Notes: generated by a model from the sequence alone, not told the origin. A stretch of DNA of 64,000 bases from Tragulus kanchil (GCA_022376925.1 JAIOJX010000004.1:5828001-5892000); one strand, 5' to 3'. Positions 13,942 to 28,190 are shown, counted from the stretch's first letter. Numbers and translations: made by a program.

Positions 13942-14275
13942 GCAATGTACTGAATGTTTGTGTCCTCCCAAAAGTCATATGTGGAAATACTAATCCCAAT
14001 GTGATGACTGGGAGATGAGGCCATTGGGAAGTAATTAGGTCAGGAGAATGGAGCCCTCACAAATGGGATTAGTGCCTTTTATAGCAAGGGTCCAGAGAGC
14101 TAGCTTGCTCTTTCTGCCTGTGAGGGTACAGTAAGTCAGCAGTTTGTAACTGGAAGAAGACCACCCTGGCACCCTTACCTCAGATTTCCAACCTCCAAAA
14201 CTGTGAGACATAAGCTTACATTGTTGCTAAGCCACTGGTCTATAGTACTTTGTTAGAAGCCTGGATTGACTAAAT
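13942..14275 (+). mobile_element. MLT1A LTR, copy made by duplication D
   Basis: Same sequence as 12740-13073 at offset 1202. It is not a separate insertion. Confidence 0.8.
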
Positions 14276-14362
14276 CAAGCCCATACACAGGGAAAAACAC
14301 AGTCAAAAGAGGTTGTGCCCAGATATTAAACTTAATACACAAAGGCTTTAAATCAGTTATAT

Positions 14363-14639
14363 ATATGTATATATTTTCAACTTCATGTCATGAGCTCTTA
14401 TTTATGTATTTATTATTTTCATCCATCTTTATCCTTTGGCCTGTGTGGGCCTCCCATCATAGTGGCCTCTCTCATTGCAGAGCGCTGGCTCTGGGTGCAT
14501 GTGCTCCAGAGTGCTGGCTCATAATTGGACACACCGGTCCAACCGCTGCATGGCACGTGGGATTTTCCTGGGCAGAGATCGAACTGGTGCCCCTTGCACA
14601 GCAAGGTGGACTCTACCCACTGGATCACCGGGGAAGCCC
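14363..14639 (-). mobile_element. Unfamiliar SINE, copy made by duplication D
   Basis: Identical to 13161-13437 at offset 1202, including the flanking duplication. It does not count as an independent insertion. Confidence 0.85.
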
Positions 14640-15601
14640 TAAATCAGTTATATTTTTAATATGTTCAAAGAATTAAAAGAAACCTTGGCTACACAGCTAA
14701 AGAAAAGCATGAGAACAAAATCTTCCTAAGTAGAGTATGAGAAGCTACAAAAAAGAGCCAAATAGAAACTCTAGAGTTAAAAAGTAAAGTAATTGAACTG
14801 AAACTTCCACTGGAGAGAATGAGTAGTGTATCTGAGTGGACAGAAGAGAGAATCATGGAGTCTGCCGAGGAGTCAGTGAACTTGAGGTTATCCTGTCTGA
14901 GGAGGAAGCTGAAGACTGAACAGCCTCAGGACCATGTGGAGAATCACCAAGGGCACTAGCAGATGCTTGGTGGGTATTTCTGAAGAAGAGAAAGAGGTAG
15001 AAAGAATACCTGAAGAAATAATGGTCAAAACTTCCCGAAATTTGATAGAAACACTAATGTACACATTGAAGAAGCTGAATGTACCCCAAGCAAGATAAAT
15101 TCAATGAGATCCACACCTAGGCACATCACAATCAATCTGTCTGAAACCAAAGGAGAAGAGAGACTATTGAAAGCAGAAAAAGAGAAGCAACTCATCATGT
15201 ACAAGGTACCTTCAATAAGATTAGCAGCTGATATCTCCTTAGAAACCTTGGGGACTAGAAAGCAGTGGGATGAAATTAAAGATGGTCTAAGTAAAATGGG
15301 GAGATACCCTATGTTTGTGGGTTGGAAGACTTAATATTGTTAAAATGTCAGTACTCCCAAATTCCTATGTAGACTTACTGCATTTTAAACTAAAATTCGT
15401 TGCAGAAATTGACAAGCTGATCTTAAAATTTATATTCCTGTTCATAGGGAAATGCAAGGGACCCAGAATAGGCAAAACAGTCTTTAAAAAGAACAAAGGT
15501 GGAGAACTTGCAGCCCTAACTTCAAAACTTAATGTAACGCTATGGTAATCAAGAGTGTGATACACATACAAATCTTTATGCTCTTAGATTAGGCATTAGT
15601 T

Positions 15602-15912
15602 ATTTTTTTTTTTTTTTTGAGGGGGGTGGATTGGGGAGGGAGGAGGGCAGGCGGGCCACTTCTATTGGTCTTTCATTTATCTATTTTTCGTCCCCATCTT
15701 TGTTCTTTGGCCCGTGTGGGCTTCCCATTGCAGTGGCCGCTGTTGTGGCAGAGCACTGGCTCTGGGCGCACGTGCTCCAGAGCTCCGGCTCGGTAGTTGG
15801 ACACATTGGTCCAGCCACTTCGGCACGTGGGATCTTCCCAGGCCAAGGATCGAATCGACGCCCCTTGCACTGCAAGGCGGTGTCCTTACCCACTGGACCA
15901 CCAGGGTAGCCC
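15602..15912 (-). mobile_element. Unfamiliar tRNA-Glu SINE, long subfamily (copy 2)
   Basis: On the minus strand: GGGCTACCCTGGTGGTCCAG, CCTTGCAGTGCAAGG, GATTCGATCC, GATCCCACGTGCCG, TGTCCAACTACCGAGC, then GCCACTGCAATGGGAAGCC and a C-rich extension before a long A tail (plus-strand T run at 15602-15619). The target-site duplication AGGCATTAGTT lies at 15591-15601 and 15913-15923. The C-rich extension marks the long subfamily. The half from 15747 onward recurs at 16827-16991 (duplication E). Confidence 0.87.
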
Positions 15913-17878
15913 AGGCATTAGTTTCTTAAGTATGATACCCAAAGTATAAGCAACAATAGAAAATTAGATTTCATCAAAATTATAAACTTTTATGCTTAAA
16001 GAACATCAATCAAGTGAAAACCCATAGAATGAGAGAAAATATATGCAAATCACGTTTCCTCACAGTTTAAAATCTGCAACACACAAAGAAATATTACAAC
16101 ACAACAATAAGAAGAGAAATACCCCAATTAAAAAAAAAAGTAAAAAATTTGAATAGATTCTCCAAAGAAGATATAGAAATGGTCAGTAAGCACATGAAAA
16201 TGTGCTCAACATTATTAGTTATTAGGAAAATGCAAATCAAACCTATGATAAGATACCACTTTACATCTTTTAAGATGCTTATAATCAATGAGACCAAATG
16301 ACAAGTATTAATGAGGTTGTGGAGAAATTGGAATCTTAGTAGGATTATAAAATGGTGTAGCCACTTTGGAAAATAGTTTGGCAGTTCCTCAATGAGTTAG
16401 GTATCTGTAATACCTATAACAGACCATGTAATAATATACCTATAAGAGTTGAAAACAAATGTCCACACAAAAGCTTATGCACAGATGTTCACACCAGCAT
16501 TATTTAAAATAGGCAAAAGTAGAAATAACCCAAATGTCCATCTGCTGATAAACAAAATGTGACGCATCCATGGGTAACCTATCACATAGAGATATCACAT
16601 GGATATTACAGAACATTACTCAGCCATAAAAAGAAATGAAGTAGGGTTACATTCTATAACATAAATGAATGTTGAAAACATTATGCTAAATGAAAGAAGT
16701 CTGTCATAAAAGCACGCATTGTGTGATTCCTCTTAGGTGAAATGTCTAGCATAGGCAGATTTATAGAGGTAGAAAGTAGATGGTGGTTTGCCAGAGGGGG
16801 TGAATGGATGCCACTCGTGCGTGGGGGGCAGAGCACTGGCTCTGGGCGACGTGCTCCAGAGCTCCGGCTCGGTAGTTGGACACATTGGTCCAGCCACTTC
16901 GGCACGTGGGATCTTCCCAGGCCAAGGATCGAATCGACGCCCCTTGCACTGCAAGGCGGTGTCCTTACCCACTGGACCACCAGGGTAGCCCAGGCATTAG
17001 TTTCTTAAGTATGATACCCAAAGTATAAGCAACAATAGAAAATTAGATTTCATCAAAATTATAAACTTTTATGCTTAAAGAACATCAATCAAGTGAAAAC
17101 CCATAGAATGAGAGAAAATATATGCAAATCACGTTTCCTCACAGTTTAAAATCTGCAACACACAAAGAAATATTACAACACAACAATAAGAAGAGAAATA
17201 CCCCAATTAAAAAAAAAAGTAAAAAATTTGAATAGATTCTCCAAAGAAGATATAGAAATGGTCAGTAAGCACATGAAAATGTGCTCAACATTATTAGTTA
17301 TTAGGAAAATGCAAATCAAACCTATGATAAGATACCACTTTACATCTTTTAAGATGCTTATAATCAATGAGACCAAATGACAAGTATTAATGAGGTTGTG
17401 GAGAAATTGGAATCTTAGTAGGATTATAAAATGGTGTAGCCACTTTGGAAAATAGTTTGGCAGTTCCTCAATGAGTTAGGTATCTGTAATACCTATAACA
17501 GACCATGTAATAATATACCTATAAGAGTTGAAAACAAATGTCCACACAAAAGCTTATGCACAGATGTTCACACCAGCATTATTTAAAATAGGCAAAAGTA
17601 GAAATAACCCAAATGTCCATCTGCTGATAAACAAAATGTGACGCATCCATGGGTAACCTATCACATAGAGATATCACATGGATATTACAGAACATTACTC
17701 AGCCATAAAAAGAAATGAAGTAGGGTTACATTCTATAACATAAATGAATGTTGAAAACATTATGCTAAATGAAAGAAGTCTGTCATAAAAGCACGCATAT
17801 TGTGTGATTCCTCTTAGGTGAAATGTCTAGCATAGGCAGATTTATAGAGGTAGAAAGTAGATGGTGGTTTGCCAGAGG
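15747..17878 (+). repeat. Tandem duplication E (period 1.08 kb)
   Basis: Segment 15747-16797 recurs at 16827-17878, offset 1080 then 1079. The spacer 16798-16826 is GGGTGAATGGATGCCACTCG-like and matches nothing nearby. The second copy continues uninterrupted into the L1 3' UTR. Confidence 0.95.
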
Positions 17879-18022
17879 CTGGGTGGTGGTGGGGCAAGGA
17901 GTGACTGTTGATGAATATGAGGGTTTCTCTGTGGGGTGAGGAAAATGTTTTGGAATTAGTGTGAAGGGTATACAATCTTTGTGGATATACTAAATGCCGC
18001 GGAATTTTATGCTTTGTAAGGA

Positions 18023-20190
18023 GGAAGAATGTCAGGTTGAGTGTTGGTAGCAAATGGAGCCCACTCTCAAGGCTAGTGTTAACAGTGAGTGGAGCAAAAC
18101 GTCTGGTGTCGGCTCTCAGTGAGGAGGCCTGTGGCATGGACTGCGCATAGAGGAGCAGCAAGCAGAAGCTGCCATAAGGAACAGGAAGCAGAACATTACT
18201 CCTGCTGTCGCAAGTGAACAGAGCAGAATGTGCTGTCATTTGGTAACAGCAAACAAGAGAATTTGGTTTCAAGCTTTTACAGTAAATGTAGCAGAATGCA
18301 AAGTCTGGCTTTAATGGTGCCAAGGGCAGATAGCTGAGTTTTCTTGTGAGGGTGAATAGAGGAGCCAGGGGTGTCTAGCGTAGGTGGCAAATGGAGTAGA
18401 ATGTTGTGTCTCATGTTAAAAGCGAATGGAATATTCAGTGTCACGGAAAACAAAGACAGTGGGGAGAGTGTGCTAGATCAAAAGAGCAACTGTGTGCAGT
18501 GTGGATCTTTAGTGGATCCCTCACCATGTCCCCAGATGACAGTTTTTGGACAATGGGGAAAATTTAAAGATTCTTTATAGATGGAATCATTTCTAATTCA
18601 GTGATACTTATTATTGTCGTAATTTTTCAGATGTGATAATATCATTGTGATCCTCCGTCCTTATTTAGAGGTGAGTTGTCATGATGTCTCTGACCTTCAA
18701 ATGATTCAGCAAAAATTGCATCTGTCTACCAATTTACCTACCTATAGAGATAAAGAAAGAGAAAGACAAATATGGCATAAGATAATTGGAATTGAGGTAA
18801 AGGCTACTAGGTTTTCATTGGTTATTCTTCCAACTTTTCTGCATCAAAACAGAATGCTAAATGCAGTATTCATTGGAAATGGTGCAGACTGTTGCATTAC
18901 CATAGGGCCGATGGGAGCAGAGCGTGGCATCTGGCATTAACAGCAGAGCAGAATGTTGTGTCTGGTGTTGAGTCATGTGGAAAGTGACTCCAACGACTGT
19001 GGTGGGATGCAGCACCCAGCATTCGATAAAGCAGAGTTGAGCAGAATGAGGTGTCGAATGTTCATGGTGGATGGAGATGAGGGTTGTGCTTCACGTGTGG
19101 GTGAATGGAGGAGAGTGTGGTGTCTGGCATTAGTAGTAAATGAAGCAGAACATTCTGTCTAGTATTAAATGTGAATTAAACAGAATGTGAGGTCTAGTGT
19201 TAACAGCAAAAGGAACAACGTTGCATTTATCGTAAAGTTGACTGGAGGAGGATTAGCGTCTGGGGTGGATGTGAATGCAGTGGAATGCTGTGTCTGGTGT
19301 GAGAAGAATGGAACAGAACATGGTCTAGTACGGAGAGCGTGGAGCAGAATGTGTATCTGGGGTTAGCTGTGCATGGTGTGAAATTGTGCTGAGTGTTAAG
19401 AGTGAACAGAACAGATTATGCTTCAAGAGTTAATAGTGAAATAAACAGAAAATGGTGTTTAACATTAGAAATGTCGGAATCAGATGAAGGTACTGCAGAA
19501 AAGAGAACAACAGAGCCGGCAGGGGCTACTGTCTTAGGAAGGACCTGCTGGCAACCTTGGCCCTTGGTTGACACCCAGAAGTTGGATTTTGGAAATGTTC
19601 CCACTTTCCATAACTGATATGGGTGACCCACTGTGCCTTGACCACTGGTATAGACAATGTGGCTTAAGCTGAGCACCTGCTTTCCTCTTTGGAGCCTGGA
19701 ATTTGGCGATGTGGTAGGCAGAGGGTACCTGTGTGACCAGCACCCAATAAAAACCTTCCATACTGAGTCTTAGATAAATCTCAAAACAATTTCTGTCTGA
19801 GCAGAAACATTTCACACATATGGCTGTGTTTTTGTTGCTGGGATGGGACTGAGCTCTGTGTGGTCACTCGTGGGATGGAGAGAGCAAAGAAGCTTGCACA
19901 CAAGTCCCTCTAGACTGTGCCTGTGTCTTTTTCTCTTAGCATCTAGCTGTGTATCCTTCATCTATCACTTTAAGGAATCCAAGCTTTGAGTCCTATCAAA
20001 TCCCTGGACACGGCATGGTTTCAGAGACCTCTGACACAAGATACTACTGATGTTGTAAGTAGCCGGATGTTGTCCTCAGCACTACCATGAAGCAAACAGA
20101 GGAGGTTGAGCTGAGTGTTAATAGTAGATGAGGTAGAATGTGTGTCTAGTGTTGGTAGAGAACAGAGCAAGACACAGTATCTGCCAATGG
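18023..20190 (+). repeat. Decayed ~35-bp minisatellite in GLRA1 intron 7
   Basis: About 22 recognisable units of 32-37 bp share a pattern of GTGAATGGAGCAGAATGT followed by a TGTCTGGTGTTAACA half. Examples start at 18057, 18212, 18284, 18388, 18943, 19099, 19136, 19171, 19270, 19403, 19436 and 20124. Units are strongly diverged (many 60-80% by eye), so the array is old. It is interrupted at about 18480-18840 by LINE-like sequence and at 19485-20085 by an LTR-like element. No function is evident. Confidence 0.75.
19485..20085 (+). mobile_element. LTR-like insertion (family not identified)
   Basis: The block separates two parts of the minisatellite. It contains CCACTTTCCATAACTGATAT, a GGTAGGCAGAGGGTACCTGT motif, a polyadenylation-type signal in CACCCAATAAAAACC (19741-19755), and it ends near TCTGACACAAGATACT. 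The arrangement resembles a mammalian endogenous-retrovirus LTR with no internal coding region. I cannot name the family. Confidence 0.45.
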
Positions 20191-20295
20191 TCGGGTTGGA
20201 TGGTAAGCCTGGAGGGAAGGTGTGGTGGATCTGGATCCTGCGGAGTGTAGAAGGTAAAGAGATGATGCCCGATTCCTTGTGTTTGCTGCATCTCA

Positions 20296-20586
<291 letters not shown>

Positions 20587-20619
20587 TCATGGAGGGAAGA
20601 CAGAGTAGCCTGGTGGAGA

Positions 20620-20815
20620 GGAACAAGGCTCTGCGCCCTGGTTCAGCCTCTCACTAGCCATGAGCATCGTTAGGTGAGTGTTTGAATGGGTCTCTGTCCC
20701 AGCTTCCTCACGGTAGTCCGTCAGGGATAATGATGATGACGATAGGAATAATAATACCACCCTCACGTGGCTACTCGTGGTGACTGCGATGGTAAAATGA
20801 GATGGGGCCTCTAAG
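20620..20815 (+). repeat. MIR SINE fragment
   Basis: The MIR pattern is visible: TCACTAGCCATGAGCATCG, GTCCCAGCTTCCTCACGG, then GATAATGATGATGACGATAG and AAAATGAGATGGGG. Boundaries are approximate. Confidence 0.5.
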
Positions 20816-20929
20816 ACCTTAGCACAGACTCACAGACCGTTAGTGCTCCGAACGTCTTCACCCTCCTTGTCATCACCATTTTGCTGCTGGGAGTAGGCCT
20901 AAGTGGATCATTCTCTGTTCTCCTGCCAG

Positions 20930-21345
20930 TTACGTTCCCTCTAAGCAACTCCCACTGCTTCCTCTTGTAAAACCTTTCTTTCCTTCCACGTCTCCCCATA
21001 CGAGAGAGCTCCCATTACCCACAGGGAGGAGTTTAGCCTCTGTAGTCTGCTCTTCACGGTCGAGTCTAGCCTGTTTCCACCCCATTTGCCTCCTTTCTTC
21101 ACCTTAGCCATGACCCTACACTCCAGCGTTGCCTGGAGCATCCTCTGTAGCTTTACACTTGTGCGTTTCTGAGCCTGATAATCCCTGTGTCTGGAATGCC
21201 CCTTCTTCCGCTCCACAACCTGCCAAGGAATCCCCCCTCTGCTGTCTGGCAGTTTAACTGTGACGTCTCCCCCAGGCCGAGTGCCTCTTTCCCCTGTGTC
21301 ACTTCAGCTCTGGTCACACGAGCACTGGCACCCTTAAGGCGCAGT
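20930..21345 (+). repeat. L2 LINE fragment
   Basis: L2 landmarks are CATTACCCACAGGGAGGAG, CCTACACTCCAGCG and the typical GTGTCTGGAATGCCCCTTC. It is old and non-coding. Confidence 0.6.
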
Positions 21346-22644
21346 ACACTGAGTGAGTAGGAAAGTCGGCCCCCTCGCTCCTTTCCCTGTCCTCTGCACC
21401 AGGCTGTGGTCAGCTCACCTCCTCCCCATCCAGCTATCCCTGGAACCAGGCGGGGCCATCCCGGATTGGGGTCTCAGCTCCACTCCACTGGCACACAGTT
21501 GCCAGGGGTTGTTCCTACAGCTCCCTGGACCACACCTTCCAGGTGGCCAGGGCCTGGCCAGTCTTCTCCTTGAATCTGTAGGACCTGCCCAGAATTCAGC
21601 TCTCCTTGAAGTGTGATCAGTGAAGGGCAGCTGAGACAATGGGTGAGAACCGCTGTGGGCTGTGCGAATCTGCTATAATTATTTGGTTCCTGGGCTCACG
21701 GCTAACGCGAGTAAAGTCTGCACCCTTGGGCCATGCATCCTCCAGTGAGGAGGGCTGACTGTGGCCTTGAGCATCCCTGGATTCTGGTAATTTAGGGGGT
21801 GTCTGGAACCAATTCCCTTTGGATACAAGGGACGACTGGTCTGCGCTCTCTCTGAGTTTCAGCTTCCCAGGGGTGAAGAGGGTACTTCTGAAGTTCTAAG
21901 CTGCCTCTGAGGTCCCTAGAATGGGACACCTCTCCTAAACAGAGCAGAACCTAGGCTGCCTGCTTTTTTTCTTGGGGCCTTCAACTTGCATCAGAACCCA
22001 CAGTGACTCCTTTCAATCCCTCGCTTCCACCTCCTCTCTGTGGCCCCTGTCTCCACTTTGCTGACCTGCCTTCAGGTAGCAAAACCCCCGATTCCCTCCC
22101 AGTGCAGCTGGCATACTGCCTGACTGCCTTTTGTCTACAATGTTCCACAAACTCCTTCCCCTCCTGAAACAGGGCAGGTGAAGCCGTTCTTGGTCCTGCC
22201 TCGGTTCATTCCTATGTTCAGTTTTCCAACAAAGGCTGGGCTAGGCATGGAAGATGGACAGCTGAGCTAGAGAGTGGGCTCCCCAACCCCCACCATTTCC
22301 CTTATGGTCTAGACCCATGCCAGCTTCCCTGCTTGCTAATCCTCAGTGCCGGCTCACGGCTCCCTCACATTCTCTGCTCTTGCCCTCTGAGAACTGCCAG
22401 TCTCTCTGACAGACACTGCTAGATGTCTCCCACCACCAGTTCTCCCTTCTGCCTTAGGAACAGGGCCCCTCCTGAGCTGGGCACACCACTACCTGGAAGA
22501 GAGACTGTCTCTCCCAGCTCCCCTTGTAGTGAGGTGAGACCCAAGCTTGAGTTACCTGCCCCAGGACTTGAGGAGAAAACTGTGGGAGCCACTTTTGATT
22601 TCAAGGGAAATTCCCTTAACCACGGGGTAGTAAACACAGAACTA

Positions 22645-24064
<1,420 letters not shown>

Positions 24065-24147
24065 AGCTCTCCAGCTGCATGATGCACGTCTGGACATCCA
24101 TGGGGAAGTTCTTCAAGTCCATGGGGCAGGCCAGCGTCAGGGTGATT
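24065..24147 (-). CDS. GLRA1: GLRA1 exon 5 (3'-most copy): Cys-loop
   Basis: This 83-nt exon (TTCCCAG/AATCACC to AGCT/GTGAGTCC) encodes [14 protein letters not shown] onward to CIMQLES. It contains the complete Cys-loop [15 protein letters not shown], with 13 residues between the two cysteines, the family signature. The loop sits at the interface with the membrane domain and is needed for coupling binding to gating (family knowledge). The first codon is shared with exon 4 (AG/A, Arg). The sequence is identical to the copy at 25059-25141. Confidence 0.95.
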
Positions 24148-25058
24148 CTGGGAAGAGAAAGGAATTGAGGGTTGCTGGATCCACAGGCCAAGGAGGCCGT
24201 GTCTCCATGCTGTTTACCACCAGAGAGTCTGTTATCTAGGAGAGGGCGAGGAGGTTAGGGAACTAAGTGTTGATTGAAATAATGTGTGTGCATTTCCACA
24301 TCAGAGAAAGTGGGTTGCCTCCAGTCACCCTGAGTCAGTAGAACTTCTGGGTTCCTTTGGCATCCTGTCTGGCTTCTAGAAACCTGCCCTTGGCAAGTTG
24401 CTTGCCTAAGGCCTGGAGGTCCCCATCCCTACCCTCCTGCAGAACCCTCAGGTACAGGCAGAGCCTGGATTTTAAATTGAGCGCCGCCAGGCCTTAGGCA
24501 ACCCCAGGTGCACCTGTAGCAGCTGTGCAGGTGGTTCTTGGCTCCTCCCTTCACACACTGCTCATCAGAAGTGATTTCCCTCAGGCCCCCCCTGCCTTCT
24601 GGGTGTTCAAACACAGCTGACACATCACTGGGCTCCCGCTGGGGTCGACTGGGAAGCGGTGGTTGCCTCAGGCTTTCGGGCTAGCTGTTGATCTGGGCTT
24701 GTTCCACCCTGGCAGAGGCTGCAGCCTCACGACCAGAGGGCGTCCCCTTAGCAGAACCCGAGGTGTGCGGCTCAGCTCAACCCTATGCAAGGCTCCAGCT
24801 TGAAAGGCTCTGCCAGCCCCTGAGCCCCCACGGCAGGGGACGGTGAAGAAAGCCCAGCGGAGGCCGAAGAGACGTCCACCATCAGACCAGCTCCTGGATT
24901 TGACAGGTGAGAAGACTGGGGTGCAGAGAAGGCTAGGTAGGGGCACAAGGCAGTTCACACAGCAAGCAGATGGCTCAGCTAGGATTCCAAACCATGTCCC
25001 CTGGCCTTTGGATTTTGATCTCATGTGTTTTCTTAGAGGCCTCATGCAAGGGACTCAC

Positions 25059-25141
25059 AGCTCTCCAGCTGCATGATGCACGTCTGGACATCCATGGGGA
25101 AGTTCTTCAAGTCCATGGGGCAGGCCAGCGTCAGGGTGATT
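25059..25141 (-). CDS. GLRA1: GLRA1 exon 5 (second copy, likely assembly duplicate)
   Basis: This is an exact repeat of 24065-24147 at offset 994, with the same splice sites, inside duplication F. Including both exons would add 83 nt and break the reading frame, so only one can be used in a functional transcript. Confidence 0.9.
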
Positions 25142-26079
25142 CTGGGAAGAGAAAGGAATTGAGGGTTGCTGGATCCACAGGCCAAGGAGGCCGTGTCTCC
25201 ATGCTGTTTACCACCAGAGAGTCTGTTATCTAGGAGAGGGCGAGGAGGTTAGGGAACTAAGTGTTGATTGAAATAATGTGTGTGCATTTCCACATCAGAG
25301 AAAGTGGGTTGCCTCCAGTCACCCTGAGTCAGTAGAACTTCTGGGTTCCTTTGGCATCCTGTCTGGCTTCTAGAAACCTGCCCTTGGCAAGTTGCTTGCC
25401 TAAGGCCTGGAGGTCCCCATCCCTACCCTCCTGCAGAACCCTCAGGTACAGGCAGAGCCTGGATTTTAAATTGAGCGCGCCAGGCCTTAGGCAACCCCAG
25501 GTGCACCTGTAGCAGCTGTGCAGGTGGTTCTTGGCTCCTCCCTTCACACACTGCTCATCAGAAGTGATTTCCCTCAGGCCCCCCCTGCCTTCTGGGTGTT
25601 CAAACACAGCTGACACATCACTGGGCTCCCGCTGGGGTCGACTGGGAAGCGGTGGTTGCCTCAGGCTTTCGGGCTAGCTGTTGATCTGGGCTTGTTCCAC
25701 CCTGGCAGAGGCTGCAGCCTCACGACCAGAGGGCGTCCCCTTAGCAGAACCCGAGGTGTGCGGCTCAGCTCAACCCTATGCAAGGCTCCAGCTTGAAAGG
25801 CTCTGCCAGCCCCTGAGCCCCCACGGCAGGGGACGGTGAAGAAAGCCCAGCGGAGGCCGAAGAGACGTCCACCATCAGACCAGCTCCTGGATTTGACAGG
25901 TGAGAAGACTGGGGTGCAGAGAAGGCTAGGTAGGGGCACAAGGCAGTTCACACAGCAAGCAGATGGCTCAGCTAGGATTCCAAACCATGTCCCCTGGCCT
26001 TTGGATTTTGATCTCATGTGTTTGCTGATGGCCTTTCTAGCACTGCTGTCCTGAAAAGCCAAGCTCAGTACCTGAAGAT

Positions 26080-28190
26080 CCCTCTAGGACTGGTGGTCTT
26101 GTGGAGCTTAACTGTTCACATGGCCCTGTGTGAACATCCCCTCCAGCTCTCACCCATGGGTGGCAGATGTGGGCCTTTTAAGAGCAAGGCAGAAGTGAGG
26201 GAGGGAAAGAAGAGGGAAAGGAAGGGTTGGGAAAGGAGGGGAAGTGAAGGGAAAGGGCACGCAGTTGAATTCTGCAGATAAAAGCTCCAAAGTGGGGCAG
26301 CTGTCACACTGGGTTAATTTCCTGAAGTTGAATGACCTTGGACCATCACTTTCTGCTGATTTGCCCTTCTGTCATGCCGCACTGGGGCTTAGCTTCCCGG
26401 AGACGGAGAACTAGCCTGGCTGCAGCAAAACCTGAACCAGTGGGGCCTTGGTGGCCATCCTGAGCCTGTCACCCTTCCTGTCTGGACGTGCACGGGGTAG
26501 GGTGGGCAGTGGGTGGGCAAGGCCACGTTGACCCTGATCCCTCGCAGCCTGCCCTCCCATAGTGCTCTCCTTTCCCTGCTGGGGTTCCCAAGTCCTCCTC
26601 CTACCCCGTCTGCTCTCTGGAAACATTCTGAGTCCAATCATACTTTGGGATTAGGGCCTGGACACTTAAAGCTCTTCTCCTAATAGAATTAAAAACAGAT
26701 TTTATTTCCCTGAGGAACTGATGGGGAGGGGCAGTCATTTAGGACCAGTGCCCTTTTAAGCTCTTTGAAATAGAAACAGATTCATTCATCCAATATTTGA
26801 GTTCCTATTGAATGCCTTGCACTATTCTTCTAGGCTCAGAGTAGGCATTAGATTCACACTAGCAGAGTAGAATCTAGTGGTGGTGTTGTTTTTTGCTAGT
26901 AAGTAGCTGTGGGAACTCTGGCAAGTTTTTTAAACTTTCAGATTCTAACTTGTCTAGTCTATAAAAGGGGCATATTAAAACCCTGCTTCATAGAGTTGTT
27001 GGGAGGATTAGAAATCACACACCTGAAGTCGCCAGCCTGCTGGGTAAATTCTCAGCAAATGGTACATAGTAAGACTATTACATGCATGATGGTTCTTCCC
27101 TCCATTCCTTGGGGGGCAAGGATGGTGGTCCTGGTTGGAGCTTTTAACTGTTCAAACAATGATGCCCTCTAGGACTGGTGGTCTTGTGGAGCTTAACTGT
27201 TCACATGGCCCTGTGTGAACATCCCCAGCTCTCACCCATGGGTGGCAGATGTGGGCCTTTTAAGAGCAAGGCAGAAGTGAGGGAGGGAAAGAAGAGGGAA
27301 AGGAAGGGTTGGGAAAGGAGGGGAAGTGAAGGGAAAGGGCACGCAGTTGAATTCTGCAGATAAAAGCTCCAAAGTGGGGCAGCTGTCACACTGGGTTAAT
27401 TTCCTGAAGTTGAATGACCTTGGACCATCACTTTCTGCTGATTTGCCCTTCTGTCATGCCGCACTGGGGCTTAGCTTCCCGGAGACGGAGAACTAGCCTG
27501 GCTGCAGCAAAACCTGAACCAGTGGGGCCTTGGTGGCCATCCTGAGCCTGTCACCCTTCCTGTCTGGACGTGCACGGGTAGGGTGGGCAGTGGGTGGGCA
27601 AGGCCACGTTGACCCTGATCCTCGCAGCCTGCCCTCCCATAGTGCTCTCCTTTCCCTGCTGGGGTTCCCAAGTCCTCCTCCTACCCCGTCTGCTCTCTGG
27701 AAACATTCTGAGTCCAATCATACTTTGGGATTAGGGCCTGGACACTTAAAGCTCTTCTCCTAATAGAATTAAAAACAGATTTTATTTCCCTGAGGAACTG
27801 ATGGGGAGGGGCAGTCATTTAGGACCAGTGCCCTTTTAAGCTCTTTGAAATAGAAACAGATTCATTCATCCAATATTTGAGTTCCTATTGAATGCCTTGC
27901 ACTATTCTTCTAGGCTCAGAGTAGGCATTAGATTCACACTAGCAGAGTAGAATCTAGTGGTGGTGTTGTTTTTTGCTAGTAAGTAGCTGTGGGAACTCTG
28001 GCAAGTTTTTTAAACTTTCAGATTCTAACTTGTCTAGTCTATAAAAGGGGCATATTAAAACCCTGCTTCATAGAGTTGTTGGGAGGATTAGAAATCACAC
28101 ACCTGAAGTCGCCAGCCTGCTGGGTAAATTCTCAGCAAATGGTACATAGTAAGACTATTACATGCATGATGGTTCTTCCCTCCATTCCTT
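26080..28190 (+). repeat. Tandem duplication G (period ~1.08 kb)
   Basis: Segment 26080-27110 recurs at 27165-28190, offset 1085 falling to 1080 through single-base indels in runs (CCCCTCCAG versus CCCCAG; CACGGGGTAG versus CACGGGTAG). The spacer is 27111-27164. No exon is included. Confidence 0.95.
26888..27075 (+). repeat. MIR SINE
   Basis: MIR core features: GTAGCTGTGGGAACTCTGGC, AAGTTTTTTAAACTTTCAG, TCTATAAAAGGGGCATATTA and CATAGAGTTGTTGGGAGGAT, ending with ATGGTACATAGTAAG. Repeated at 27968-28155 by duplication G. Confidence 0.7.

Larger units (their letters stand above)
12375..14771 (+). repeat. Tandem duplication D (period 1.20 kb)
   Basis: Segment 12375-13569 recurs at 13577-14771, offset 1202, with a ~7-nt spacer. 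It contains an MLT1A LTR, L1 sequence and one copy of the unfamiliar SINE. It overlaps the end of duplication C, so 11255-11368, 12375-12491 and 13577-13693 are three copies of one sequence. Confidence 0.95.
12640..18025 (+). mobile_element. Old L1 LINE, fragmented, with nested insertions
   Basis: L1-type sequence runs on the plus strand in pieces. An ORF1-like region lies around 13452-13560 and 14650-15300 (for example TPRHITINLSETKGEERLL at about 15113-15169). An ORF2 3' fragment follows at 15350-15550 (EIDKLILKFI, then GKCKGPRIGK). An L1MA/MB-like 3' UTR at 15924-18025 has the hallmark GTGGAGAAATTGGAATCTTA and CAGCCATAAAAAGAAATGAA. The reading frames are broken and ORF1 joins ORF2 through a large deletion. 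MLT1A and two SINEs are inserted, and duplications D and E add artefactual copies. Confidence 0.7.

Noticed and set aside
18023..20190. CRISPR-like array in the repeat-rich part of intron 7
   Set aside because: Units are contiguous and diverged with no constant repeat and unique spacers, and the DNA is mammalian.
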